Positions 11,625 through 22,329 of a stretch of 64,000 bases of DNA are shown piece after piece. The stretch is from Atherix ibis. Lineage: Eukaryota; Arthropoda; Insecta; Diptera; Athericidae. Every line of letters starts with the position of its first letter. The stretch's first letter is position 1. The DNA lies in assembly GCA_958298945.1 (NCBI GenBank), contig OY282607.1, positions 50,631,020-50,695,019 of the forward strand. The letters are read 5' to 3'. The notes below the pieces were generated by a model. The model saw nothing but the letters and a program-made list of their open reading frames with translations, did not search any database and had not been told where the DNA came from. A program made the position numbers and the translations under genes.

Positions 11625-14600
11625 TTTGAAGCACGAAAATCGAATTTTTACACCAGGCGACAAGTTTTCTCAGAAAATAGGAGGTAAACATTATTACACT
11701 CATGCCACTTTTCATTAAAATTTGTTTTTCACTATGAAAATGGCGAAATGTTTGGATTTTATTCTATGGTATCATTGTACACTTTCGGGCGAAGCTTCTT
11801 TGATCCATGCTATCCTGTTCAAAAGAAGAATATCCTTTCAATAAATTTTTATGGGCAAGTTATAAAAAATATTGCATAAAATTTGTTGTTTTTGTCTTTG
11901 AAATTTGTTTTTCACTATGAAAATGCCGTTTGTTTTTTAAAAAATTTTAATGATATCATTGCACATACTTAAGCGAAGCTTTTCTTGTTTATAGTATCCT
12001 GAAATAGAGGATAATATCCCCTCAGAATAAATTTTTGTGGGAGCTTTTGCAAGAAGAAATTTGTCCAAAAATTGAAGCAAAATAAACGAAAATCGAATTT
12101 TTATACCGGGCGACCAGTTTTCTCAGAAAATAGGAGGTAAATATTTTTACACTGACGCCACTTTTCATTAAAATTTGTTTTTCCTTATGAGAATGGTGAA
12201 TTTTTCAGATTTTTTATTTATGGTATCATTGTGCACTTTCAGGCGACGCTTCTTTGATACATGATATCCTGTTCAAAAGAAGAATATCCTTTCAGAATAA
12301 ATTTTTGTGGGCAAATTATTAAAAATAATGTATAAAATTTATTGTTTTTGTCTTTGAAATTTGTTTTTCACTATGAAAATGCCGTTTGTTTTTTTTAAAA
12401 CTTTTAATGATATCATTGCACACACTTAAGCGAAGCTTTCCTTGTTTATAGTATCCTGAATGGGAGGAGCATATCGTCTCAGAATAAATTTTTGTGGGTG
12501 CTTTTGCAAGCAGAAATTTGTCCAAAAATTGAAGCAAAATAAACGAAAATCGAGTTCTTACACCAGGCGACCAGTTTTCTCAGAAAATAGGAGGTAAATA
12601 TTTTTACACTGACGCCACTTTTCATTAAAATTTGTTTTTCCTTATGAAAATGGTGAATTTTTCAGATTTTTTATTTATGGTATCGTTGTGCACTTTTAGG
12701 CGACGCTTTTCCGATCCATGCTATCCTGTTCAAAAGAAGAATATCCTTTCAATAAATTTTTATGGGCAAATTATAAAAAAATATTGCATAAAATTTGTTG
12801 TTTTTGTCTTTAAAATTTGTTTTTCACTATGAAAATGCCGTTTGTTTTTTTAAAAATTTTAATGATATCATAGCACACACTTAAGCGAAGCTTTCCTTTG
12901 TTTAAAGTATCCTGAATGGGAGAAGAACATCCTCTCAAAATAAATTTTTGTGGGAGCTTTTGCAAGAAGAAATTTGTCAAAAATTAAAGCAAAATGAACG
13001 AAAATTTAGTTTTTGCACCGGGCGACCAGTTTATTCATAAAATAGGAGGTAAACATTATTACACTGACGCCACTTTTCATTTAAATTTGTTTTTCCTTAT
13101 GAAAATGGCGAATTTTTATGATTTTTTATTTACGGTATCTTTGTGCACTTTCAAGCGACGCTTCTCCGATCAATGCTATCCTGTTCAAAAGAAGAATACT
13201 CTTCAATAAATTTTTATGGGCAAATTATAAGAAATATTGCCTAAAATTTGTTGTTTTTGTCTTTGAAATTTGGTTTTCACTATGAAAATGCCGTTTGTTT
13301 TCTTAAAAATTTTAATGATATCATTGCACATACTTAAGCAAAGCTTTCCTTGTTTATAGTATCCTGAAATAGAGGAGAATATCCCCTCAAAATAAATTTT
13401 TGTGGGAGCTTTTGCAAGAAGAAATTTGTCCAAAAATTGAAGCAAAATAAACGAAAATCGAATTTTTACACCAGGCGACTAGTTTTCTCAGAAAATAGGA
13501 GGTAAACATTATTACACTGATGCCACTTTTCATTAAAATTTGTTTTTCCATATGAAAATAGCGAATTTTTCGGATTTTTTATTTATGGTATCGTTGTGCA
13601 CTTTCAGGCGACGCTTCTCCGATCCATGCTATCCTGTTCAAAAGAAGAATATCTTTCAATAAATTTTTATGGGCAAATTATAAAAAATATTGAATAAAAT
13701 TTGTTGTTTTTGTCTTTGAAATTTGGTTTTCACTATGAAAATGCCGTTTGTTTTCTTAAAAATTTTAATGATATCATTGCACATACTTAAGCAAAGCTTT
13801 CCTTGTTTATAGTATCCTGAAATAGAGGAGAATATCCCCTCAAAATAAATTTTTGTGGGAGCTTTTGCAAGAAGAAATTTGTCCAAAAATTGAAGCAAAA
13901 TAAACGAAAATCGAATTTTTACACCAGGCGACTAGTTTTCTCAGAAAATAGGAGGTAAACATTATTACACTGATGCCACTTTTCATTAAAATTTGTTTTT
14001 CCATATGAAAATAACGAATTTTTCGGATTTTTTATTTATGGTATCGTTGTGCACTTTCAGGCGACGCTTCTCCGATCCATGCTATCCTGTTCAAAAGAAG
14101 AATATCTTTCAATAAATTTTTATGGGCAAATTATAAAAAATATTGCATAAAATTTGTTGTTTTTGTCTTTAAAATTTGTTTTTCACTATGAAAATGCCGT
14201 TTGTTTTTTTAAAAATTTTCATGATATCATAGCACACACTTAAGCAAAGCTTTCCTTGTTAAAAGTATCCTGAATGGGAGAAGAACATCCTCTCAAAATA
14301 AATTTTTGTGGGAGCTTTTGCAAGAAGAAATTTGTCAAAAATTAAAGCAAAATGAACGAAAATTGAATTTTTACACCAGGCGACCAGTTTTCTCAGAAAA
14401 TAGGAGGTAAACATTATTACACTGACGCCACTTTTTATTAAAATTTGTTTTTCCTTATAAAAATGGTGAATTATTAGGATTTTTTATTTACGGTATCATT
14501 GTGCACTTTCAGGCGACGCTTCTCCGATCCATGCTATCCTGTTCAAAAGAAGAATATCGTTTCAATAAATTTTTATGGGCAAATTATAAAAAATATTGCG

Positions 14601-15565
14601 TAAAATTTGTTGTTTTTGTCTTTGAAATTTGTTTTTCACTATGAAAATGCCGTTTGTTTTTTAAAAAATTTTAATGATATCATAGCACACACTTAAGCGA
14701 AGCTTTCCTTGTTTATAGTATCCTGAATGGGAGGAGAATACCTCTCAGAATAAATTTTTGTGGGAAATTTTGAAAGAAAAAATTTGTCCAAAAATTGAAG
14801 CAAAATGAACGAAAATCGAATTTTTACACCAAGCGACCAGTTTTCTCAGAAAATAGGAGGTAAACATTATTACACTGACACCACTTTTCATTAAATTTGT
14901 TTTTCCTTATGAAAATGGCGAATTTTGAGGATTTTTTATTTACGGTATCGTTGTGCACTTTCAAGCGACGCTTCTCCGATCAATGCTATCCTGTTCAAAA
15001 GAAGAATATCCTTTCACAATAAATTTTTGTGGGCAAATTATTAAAAATATTGCATATAATTTGTTGTTTTTGTCTTTGAAATTTGTTTTTCACTATGAAA
15101 ATGCCGTTTGTTTTTTTTAAAAAATTTTAATGATATCATTGCACACACTTAAGCGAAGCTTTCATTGTTTATAGTATCTTGAAATGGAGGAGCATATCGT
15201 CTCAGAATAAATTTTTGTGGGTGCTTTTGCAAGCAGAAATTTGTCCAAAAATTGAAGCAAAATAAACGAAAATCGAGTTCTTACACCAGGCGACCAGTTT
15301 TCTCAGAAAATAGGAGGTAAAAATTATTACACTGACGCCACTTTTCATTAAATTTTGTTTTTTCTTATGAAAATGGCGAATTTTTCGGATTTTTTATTCA
15401 TGGTATCATTGTGCACTTTCAGGCGACGCTTCTCTGCTCCATGCTCTCCTGTTCAGAAGAAGAATGTCCTTTCAGAATAAGTTTTTGTGGTTAAATTATA
15501 GAACATATTGCATAATATTTGTTGTTTTTGTCTTTTGAAATTTGTTTTTCACTACGAAAATGTCG
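11625..15565. repeat. Tandem array of 452-457-bp units, each a diverged dimer
   Basis: Using the landmark cgaatttttacaccaggcga, units start at 11641, 12094, 12551, 13006, 13459, 13912, 14364, 14817 and 15274, giving eight full units and a partial ninth. Adjacent units differ by scattered substitutions and small indels. Within a unit, two halves begin with the related words aaatttgtttttccttatg and aaatttgtttttcactatg (for example at 12171 and 12357) and stay alignable over roughly 170 bases (ggtatc/gatatc, gcgacgctt/gcgaagctt, tatcctg, aataaattttt). The unit is therefore a two-monomer higher-order repeat. Short open frames recur in the units (for example minus 13203-13445 and 13656-13898) but not in all, so I do not call a gene. 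Confidence 0.93.
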
Positions 15566-16479
15566 TTTTTATTAGATTTTATTAAGCAATTTAACGTCAT
15601 TCTCTGTAAAGTTTGGAAAGGTCAAAGAAGACTTGTCGAAGTGTCTAGCTAAGATCTCATTCAGAAGAGACGAAAAAAATGTGGTTACGAATTGTCAAAG
15701 TAACAGGTAACCATGAAATTTTTAAAAAAATTTCTTTCAGTGAAGAATGGTGTAATATTTTTAAGTGTTGTTGCTAAGTTGCCGTTCAAATGAATATCGT
15801 AAACTAATATACCCTTTCCTTAAATACAATTGATTCAATGTCGAATAAAATCGAGAAAATTCAATAATAACAGAAAAAGCTTGTTACCACAATACAATAA
15901 TTATTTATTCCATTCAGCCTATTTCAACATCATTCTGATCAGGATATGAAAAGTCATACATAAAACCAAATGCAATAATATAAAAACAATTTCAATTATC
16001 GATAAGACAATGTTTTTTTCAATCAAAACAGACTAACCATTGCGCCAGCAGTAACCACATATTTGTAAATTGTAAATTGTTGTTTCCAGAGATAGAACAA
16101 TTATGGATTCTCTGATAAATAACACGTGCTGAAAGTCTCTTTTGCGTAGCTTTGCAGTAAGAAGTCCGTCTGATATGCGGGACTAACTAACTGAATACTG
16201 GTTTAGCTACAATACCGCACCAAACACTGATGATAGCAATAAAACTAAATCGAAGCGATTCGCATCACATTGATTTGATTCCATTTGATTGGACATGATT
16301 TGCTTCAACATGGTCGGGCTGTACTGGAATCGATTGGTAAACGGTGTACGTGGTATGGTTATTGGTAATTGTCGAATTGTCCGCGTGCCAAAGTCTTACT
16401 GTTGATGTTCGTGTCGCCAGTTTATGGTGTAGTGATTCTATAGGAGAAGTCTCTTCCGTCCTGTTCAATTGTTGTGCAG
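15566..16479. other. Intergenic, nothing recognised
   Basis: Less repetitive than the array, moderately AT-rich, no transposon or gene similarity recognised. Open frames over 16265-16583 on both strands partly cover the candidate exon listed next. Confidence 0.5.
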
Positions 16480-16571
16480 CTTTTTGCTTCACGGCACGTA
16501 CGCGTGTACACCTGAAATGTGAGGCGAATCTCTGCCAAACATGGTGCCGCGGATACCTGAATGGAAACACG
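16480..16571 (+). CDS. Candidate single internal exon, Cys-containing (possible ZP-domain end)
   Basis: A pyrimidine-containing tract and acceptor (gttgtgcag, 16471-16479) precede 92 bases open in one frame, followed by the donor-like gtgaaa at 16572. The frame reads FCFTARTRVHLKCEANLC then QTWC. The pattern of a short strand, LKCEANLC and a further cysteine resembles the C-terminal cysteine part of zona pellucida domains, which in insects are membrane-anchored apical matrix proteins. Phase would be 1 in and 0 out. No partner exon was found, and both strands are open here, so chance is a real alternative. Confidence 0.25.
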
Positions 16572-17155
16572 GTGAAAATTTGACATTTTCGTAGTAAGGA
16601 ATTCTGATTGATGAGCGCATGACAGTCGCGTTATGGAACGTTCTCGGATATATTGTTAAATACCAACGGATCTATTAGATCTTGAGCTGTATAGCATATT
16701 ATTGATTTATTAGTTTAAAAACTTTCTTTCTTAGCCGTATTATCCCAAAACCAAATCCACATATATGAATATAATTCTGAGTAAACTTCCTAGATTCAAT
16801 TTATCTATTGTATTTAAAATTTATGCATTTATTTTAAAATAAAAATTAAGCATAAAAAATATGAGCTGCTAACAAGGGAAGAACAATGTAAAAGTTAATA
16901 ATTGTACATTATTTTTGATCGCTTTAGCTTCTGTCCGTTTGATGTCATTTATGTTTTGAACAGTTCTGATTTCACGCTAATTTTTTTTAAAATATACTAC
17001 CCTCAAAAGAATTTTAACAGCTTATCGTAGTACACCTTGCAGTTTCTCAATTAAAGCAAAAATGTATGAAGTAATGAAAGTCACAGAGAGACGCATTGGA
17101 CAACAGGATAATATAGACATACAAAATTTATGAATATTTTCACATTTGCAGTTCT
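16572..17155. other. Intergenic, nothing recognised
   Basis: AT-rich sequence between the candidate exon and the target duplication of the LINE at 17.17 kb. No feature supported. Confidence 0.5.
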
Positions 17156-17169
17156 CAATCAAAGGCATT
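17156..17169. repeat. Target-site duplication, 5' copy
   Basis: caatcaaaggcatt here is identical to 18667-18680; the pair brackets a LINE insertion. Confidence 0.9.
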
Positions 17170-18666
17170 TATGCCGTTGACAAAATTAACACTATTCTCC
17201 AAATGGTTAAAATTTGAGTCAGTAGCAAAAGTAAGATAAGACAAAGTGAGGCAATTAGAGTAACCAACATCCTTTTCAACGTAACCTTATTCTACCTCTT
17301 CACTAGTTTGCCAATAGCAGAGAAAAAGGTAGTCGAGGTAGCGATAAACCGTTGCATTAGACTACCCAGTGGAGTACATCGGAGATTTTTGAAGATAGAA
17401 ATAGATAGGTTTTCCACAAGTTTCTATCAGAGTTCATACTGATAGAACCTTGTCGAAAACCTATTTTTTTCTATCTTCAAAAATCTCGCCTGAATTTAAT
17501 TTACAAGAACCTATGCCTTCCCCTTCCACACTTTAATCAAAAACGTTATCATCTCCCCCAGTTCAAAAAGGATTTCATCATCGCTATTTTTACTAATATC
17601 CCACCTGGAAAGCAATTCATCCATCCTCCCCCTTTTTTTCTAAACTTCCCTTCCATACTCAGATTAGGAATCGTGGTTGCGAGCAAAGTTGAAAGTAACT
17701 CCTTCTCTTGACAGGTTTAAGAAAGCTAGTACTGATCCGTCCATATATAGGAAACTTTTCCTTGAACAGTTGGACGGATTAAAATATTGTTCATGGTTGC
17801 CGCCGCTGACACCGATACTACATATTTTTCGGTTGTCGGACTTTTTGGCTGCAGAACCCGCGTACTTCCCTGATAGCGCACCTCCATCTTTTGTAGAACT
17901 GTGGGCCATTAAAACATCAATTGAAATCCCAGCCAACGGAGCGTTAATATTTTTAACGACAGTTTTGCCGCCCTTAAAGCCAATTTTGACCCATAAAGTA
18001 GCCCAGTACTTAGTGCAATTCGGCATAGAATTCACGTCTGGGAATTGTGGGTAATGAAAGTGCTGACAAGTTGGCTATAGAAAACACTCCGTCGACCAGT
18101 GATCACAGTCATTCCCAATCTGGCTCCCCTACTAACAGAATGGCAACTAGCACCATTATCCATCCGCAGACACGATGACTGGACCAATAGCGACACATTT
18201 TTGTCGACTCATTGGATAACTACCGATAAACCAGTTTATTCAACATCCATACCGAAATTCTGGGCGCGGAAGCTCCTCAGAATTCGGATTGGACATAGTG
18301 CTCTTACTTATAACTTCCTTTTTGGCAACACCAATCGTCCTTTATGCCAATCCTGTGGGACCTATTTCACTATAATCCATATTCTACAGGAATGCCGCAT
18401 AACCAAGAATTACTTCGTGAGCAGGATTCCTCCCATTATAGAGCTCCTACACCTAACAACTCCATTCCGTAGTCCCCTATTAAAACTTCTACAATAGGCT
18501 AATCTGCTCCACAAAATTTAACAAAATTCTTAATATTATATACTACTGACCACAGACCAGTCACTCTCAGATAACTTTCCACACGTACTATAAAGTCGCC
18601 AAATTGCCTCACGATCGTGGCGCTATGAAATGGCATATGTCTAAGGGACCGTACAAACAACAACAA
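17170..18666 (+). mobile_element. RNase H LINE copy, 5'-truncated, (CAA)n tail
   Basis: A plus-strand copy of an I-type non-LTR retrotransposon family. Its parts in order are: a region shared with the copies at 46.7 and 56.6 kb (gccaatagcag...agtcgag), RNase H domain remnants from about 17.68 kb in several frames (GIVGNESADKLA near 18.05 kb), and an open frame at 18099-18497 that ends with the family's C-terminal zinc-binding-like pattern CQSCG...HILQEC. The copy ends in (aca)n at about 18650-18666 and is flanked by a perfect 14-bp target duplication, so the 1.5-kb length is the real inserted length. A 49-bp-arm palindrome interrupts it at 17382-17487. It is not functional. Confidence 0.88.
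17382..17487. repeat. Inverted duplication inside a LINE, about 49-bp arms
   Basis: Arms 17382-17430 and 17439-17487 are reverse complements with a few mismatches, loop of 8 bases. The right arm (tttctatcttcaaaaa) is present in the related copies at 46.77 and 56.55 kb, while the left, inverted arm is not; it was therefore added to this copy. Confidence 0.88.
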
Positions 18667-18680
18667 CAATCAAAGGCATT
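18667..18680. repeat. Target-site duplication, 3' copy
   Basis: Perfect repeat of 17156-17169, directly after the (CAA)n tail of the LINE. Confidence 0.9.
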
Positions 18681-20599
18681 AAAAAAATACTTTTCCTAAA
18701 GAAATTAATTTTCAATGAAAATAAATTTATTAAATTGTAGAGCTTTTAAAATACGGACATTAAAAGTATCTTATTAATATAATCTTTATAATTTGTTAGC
18801 AATGAGGCTTTTTTTTTATGAGGCTCATATCGAGACCCAGTTAATGTTGTATTCAATTCCTTCGCCACTAAGGCATCCTAGAATCATTTAAAGAAATTGC
18901 ATTCTATAAAAATAAGTTCGAAAATAAAACTTATATTTGGAATATATTCTTCTAATATAATCAAATCTTTCTATCAACGAAAATTAAGTCCATTGAGGAT
19001 TCTTGAGAGATTTTATAACATATCAGTTCAGGTTCAGCAGATCTAATACTTCACCGGACTAGAATTTACCAATCAGCCACCCTCGTTCAATGAGAAAAGA
19101 ACGACTTTCCATCGAAAATCTAGCAGATATACTTTTAGAGTATTTTATACTTATTATTAAAGTAAATAAGCTTACTTAGCATCCTGGTAACACTGCAGAC
19201 TTTCCCTCTATGTAGTTTGTACGTTACAAATCCTTATTCGGTAACTACACGACCCCATAGAGCGTTATAAGTACGGTTGTAATTTTTGCCAGTATGGAAG
19301 AGGGATTGCTCTGCCTCCCTAGTCCTCAATACCAATCCTTATAATTTTTGTTTCCCAACATCAAAAACTACTTAAAAAGACTTAATTTTGACAATGAATT
19401 AAAACTATTAAAAAGCTTTATTCCAATTGAAGCCTTCCGGTAGTACTACAAGCGTTTCCTACAATCTATAACTGACCAAGGAAACTTCTTTGTTTAAAAA
19501 AAATTATTTTCTGACAATTTTGAAAAAAACAAAACCATTTCTTAGGCTTAAGGTAAATTTTTTTTTTTAATTATGGAAAAACCTTATGGTTTTATGAGTT
19601 TTTCGAAATAATAATCAGAAATAGTAAAGTTATAATTGAGGTAAATTATTTTCTATATAAGAACTTCGTCTGTAAAATTTATACTTCTTACTATAAAAAC
19701 TCATTTTTGATGTCTAATTGAAATTATTGTATTATTCTAAAAACATCTAACATTAATGAATTTAATTAATGGCGCCTGTGTTTTGCTTCATTTTTTTATA
19801 TTTGTGAGATAACATCATCCAGAATATGAAAGCTTATGCAGAATGAATTTTCTTTGGCGCCTGCCAAAAATGGTAACTGATTCCATTCTTGCAAGCCACA
19901 CGCGGAAATTATTCCATTTTACTCATGCCCAAAATGGAAATCGGAGATACTCTGGCGCCAGCGTTCTAACAGCTTTACTCAGAGTCATTCATCGATTCAG
20001 CGGTGAAATTCTGTACGGATTGGAAAAAAGCACAAAGAATCCGTTGCAGTTTTGTATTGGGACCATGGAAGGGGTTAAGACAACTTTCGACGCATGCCAT
20101 ATCGTCTGCCATGCGTATAGGTAGAAATCGATCATCGTAAGACAAACCCAGTTTTTCATATCATTTTAACATTTAACCAAAAATGGCCATATCGTAACCA
20201 GCTCAGCGCTTCTGTTTAGCAATCGTGATTGTACTCCACAATGGATAATATAAATGACAACATTGCGCGTTAGCCTGCGGTTACAGGAAACTCATACATT
20301 AGCTAAAATTTCTGAATTTTTTGTGGCTATGAAAGAATGGAAGTGCGCACGTTCTCAGCTCATTGCTTTTCGCACCAATTCCAAGTGAATGAAACAAACA
20401 AACTGCGATGTAAATATTTCGAATTCGTATCACGAGGCTTTCCTCTTGTTAATACCAGTGTATCAAGTAGGTACGCATAACGACAAGAAAGCTGAATTTC
20501 GTTCAGGTGATCACAACGGTATGAGTCCATCGACCATCATTCACTCTTTTTCAACATTGTTCTTCGATCTGCTTATTATCATTATTACGAGTATCACCA

Positions 20600-20619
20600 T
20601 TATTATTATTATTATTATA
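20600..20619 (+). repeat. (ATT)n microsatellite
   Basis: About six ATT repeats preceded by an imperfect ATT/ATC stretch. Confidence 0.85.
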
Positions 20620-21120
20620 GTTAGTAAAAGAAAAATATGACGAAATTCATCTATCGCAACTCGATGTATTCTTGTACTGCTAAGTGTATAGAGTTGGCAG
20701 CAAAATCGAGATGTCCGCTAAGAGCTTAGAACCAGCTCTCCCGGCTAAAGTTTGCCGACTCATTAGCAATTCTACGTTAGAACAGCGATCTAACAAAAAA
20801 TATTCCTTCTTCATACCAAGTCTTGTGGCATCATCTGAATAGTCCGAATAAATGGAATGATCAAGCGTGGACAGCCTCAACAATGAAGGCACAAGTCAGT
20901 ACCTCCGCGTGTTTGCGCACAAGATTCCACTATGTTTCTCAGCTAATCTAGGAAAAAATTTACCGCAACAAATTTCATGGGGATTATGTGGCGCCTGAGT
21001 TTCTCTATCGACTAAATTTGGACATTGACGTGCAAAAACCAGCAATTATTGTCTTAGATTAGATCTCTTAGACTTAATCTCTTGTAAAGTATAAAAGCTA
21101 AATATGACAACAGATTTTCT

Positions 21121-21252
21121 TCCTCCTTTTCTTCTTCGTCTTCGTTGTTCTGCTAGTAGCACTTCTTTCATTCTTCTTCTTCTCTCCTCATCTGTTTGCA
21201 TTAAAACATATCCCTTCAACTTTTCTCGATATTGGCTATTACGACTGGTCAT
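21121..21252 (-). CDS. Weak candidate: Arg/Glu-rich short reading frame
   Basis: Minus-strand frame starting with MTSRNSQYREKLKGYV and followed by an Arg/Glu-rich stretch (EERRRRMKEV). The sequence is purine-rich and of low complexity, which opens reading frames by itself. No family recognised, no clear splice sites. More likely not coding. Confidence 0.12.
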
Positions 21253-22329
21253 TATTAAATATTAAAATTCCTTTCCACTCTTTAACGAAAATTTATTTTT
21301 ATAAAAAGGAAAAGAAAAATATAAAAGACGAAAAATATACTCTTTTGCACACTGCCAATATGTTTGGAATTTTTTTTCCGCTAATTATCATTTTTTCCGT
21401 GTTAATTTTTTTTCTCTTATTTTTTTTATAGTTAAAATTAATCGAAAAAAAAATAATATTCTATTAAATGCAGTGATATGAATAGAAGATTGTTTTTTTT
21501 GTATGACTAAGCAAAAATGTCACTACTTTAAAACAATCAAAATTAAAACATGATTTGTAACTCTCATTGAGTATATTATTTAGTTAATAAAATAATGATA
21601 TTTGTTGAATGGAGTTCCGGTTAATTTTAGATATTATTAACTATAATATATAAAAACAGAACAGAACGGACCAGGACAGAATAGAATAATTTTCAAGTAT
21701 AAGACTGACCACTAATTTACCTGCCACATAAAATTATTAACCTATAATTAACTAAATACAATAGTATAAAAATCAGTATGTCTGATTTATAGAACCTTGA
21801 ATAGTCGGAAATAGGTATTTAATATTAATGAAAAGTTCTGTAAGTTTTTATAAAACTTAAATTAAAAATAAGTGCAAAAGGAAAAAACAATTTGATCATT
21901 TGTTAACGTTTTTTTTGCTCATTATAATTATTACTTATCTTTGACAATATTATGACAGATAAGCTACGTAGAAAATCTCTTAACTTCGGTCGAGTTTTTT
22001 TTAGAATTTAATGAATGCATATTTTCTACTATTAAAATTTTGAGTTTGAGTTTTTTTTTCATTTACTTTTCATAACTGATTATTGAGAATTAAATATGAA
22101 TATTGTACGAAAACTTACTATTCGTCCATAGATATTTTTTTTATTTTTTTTTTATTTTAAATGATATCTACAACTACTTATGCTAGTAACAAGCAGATTT
22201 TTTACGGGAATATACAAGGACATGAAGACATGTGGAGGAAAACACCCATCGATGTTACCTCAGAACAGGGTAATTTTATTTTATAATTTTAAAGAATCTC
22301 TCGGCCATCGCCGTTTTAAACGTCGATAG

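Larger units (their letters stand above)
18681..22261. other. Intergenic, no supported gene
   Basis: A long stretch without transposon similarity. The part from 19.84 to 20.95 kb is less AT-rich and holds a few open frames (19843-20124, 20389-20640, both plus) of unknown meaning; the second ends in poly-Ile because of an ATT microsatellite at about 20600-20619. Nothing else was identified. Confidence 0.5.

Noticed and set aside
13203..13898. Repeated 80-codon open frames in the tandem array, possibly a repeated small gene; one begins like the mariner C-terminus (LDKFLLAK)
   Set aside because: The frame is kept only in some units, the corresponding half-unit has no open frame, and composition is AT-driven. 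The mariner likeness is limited to a few residues.
20389..20640. Open frame ending in poly-Ile, resembling a membrane anchor
   Set aside because: The hydrophobic end is made by an ATT microsatellite; no domain or splice signal supports it.
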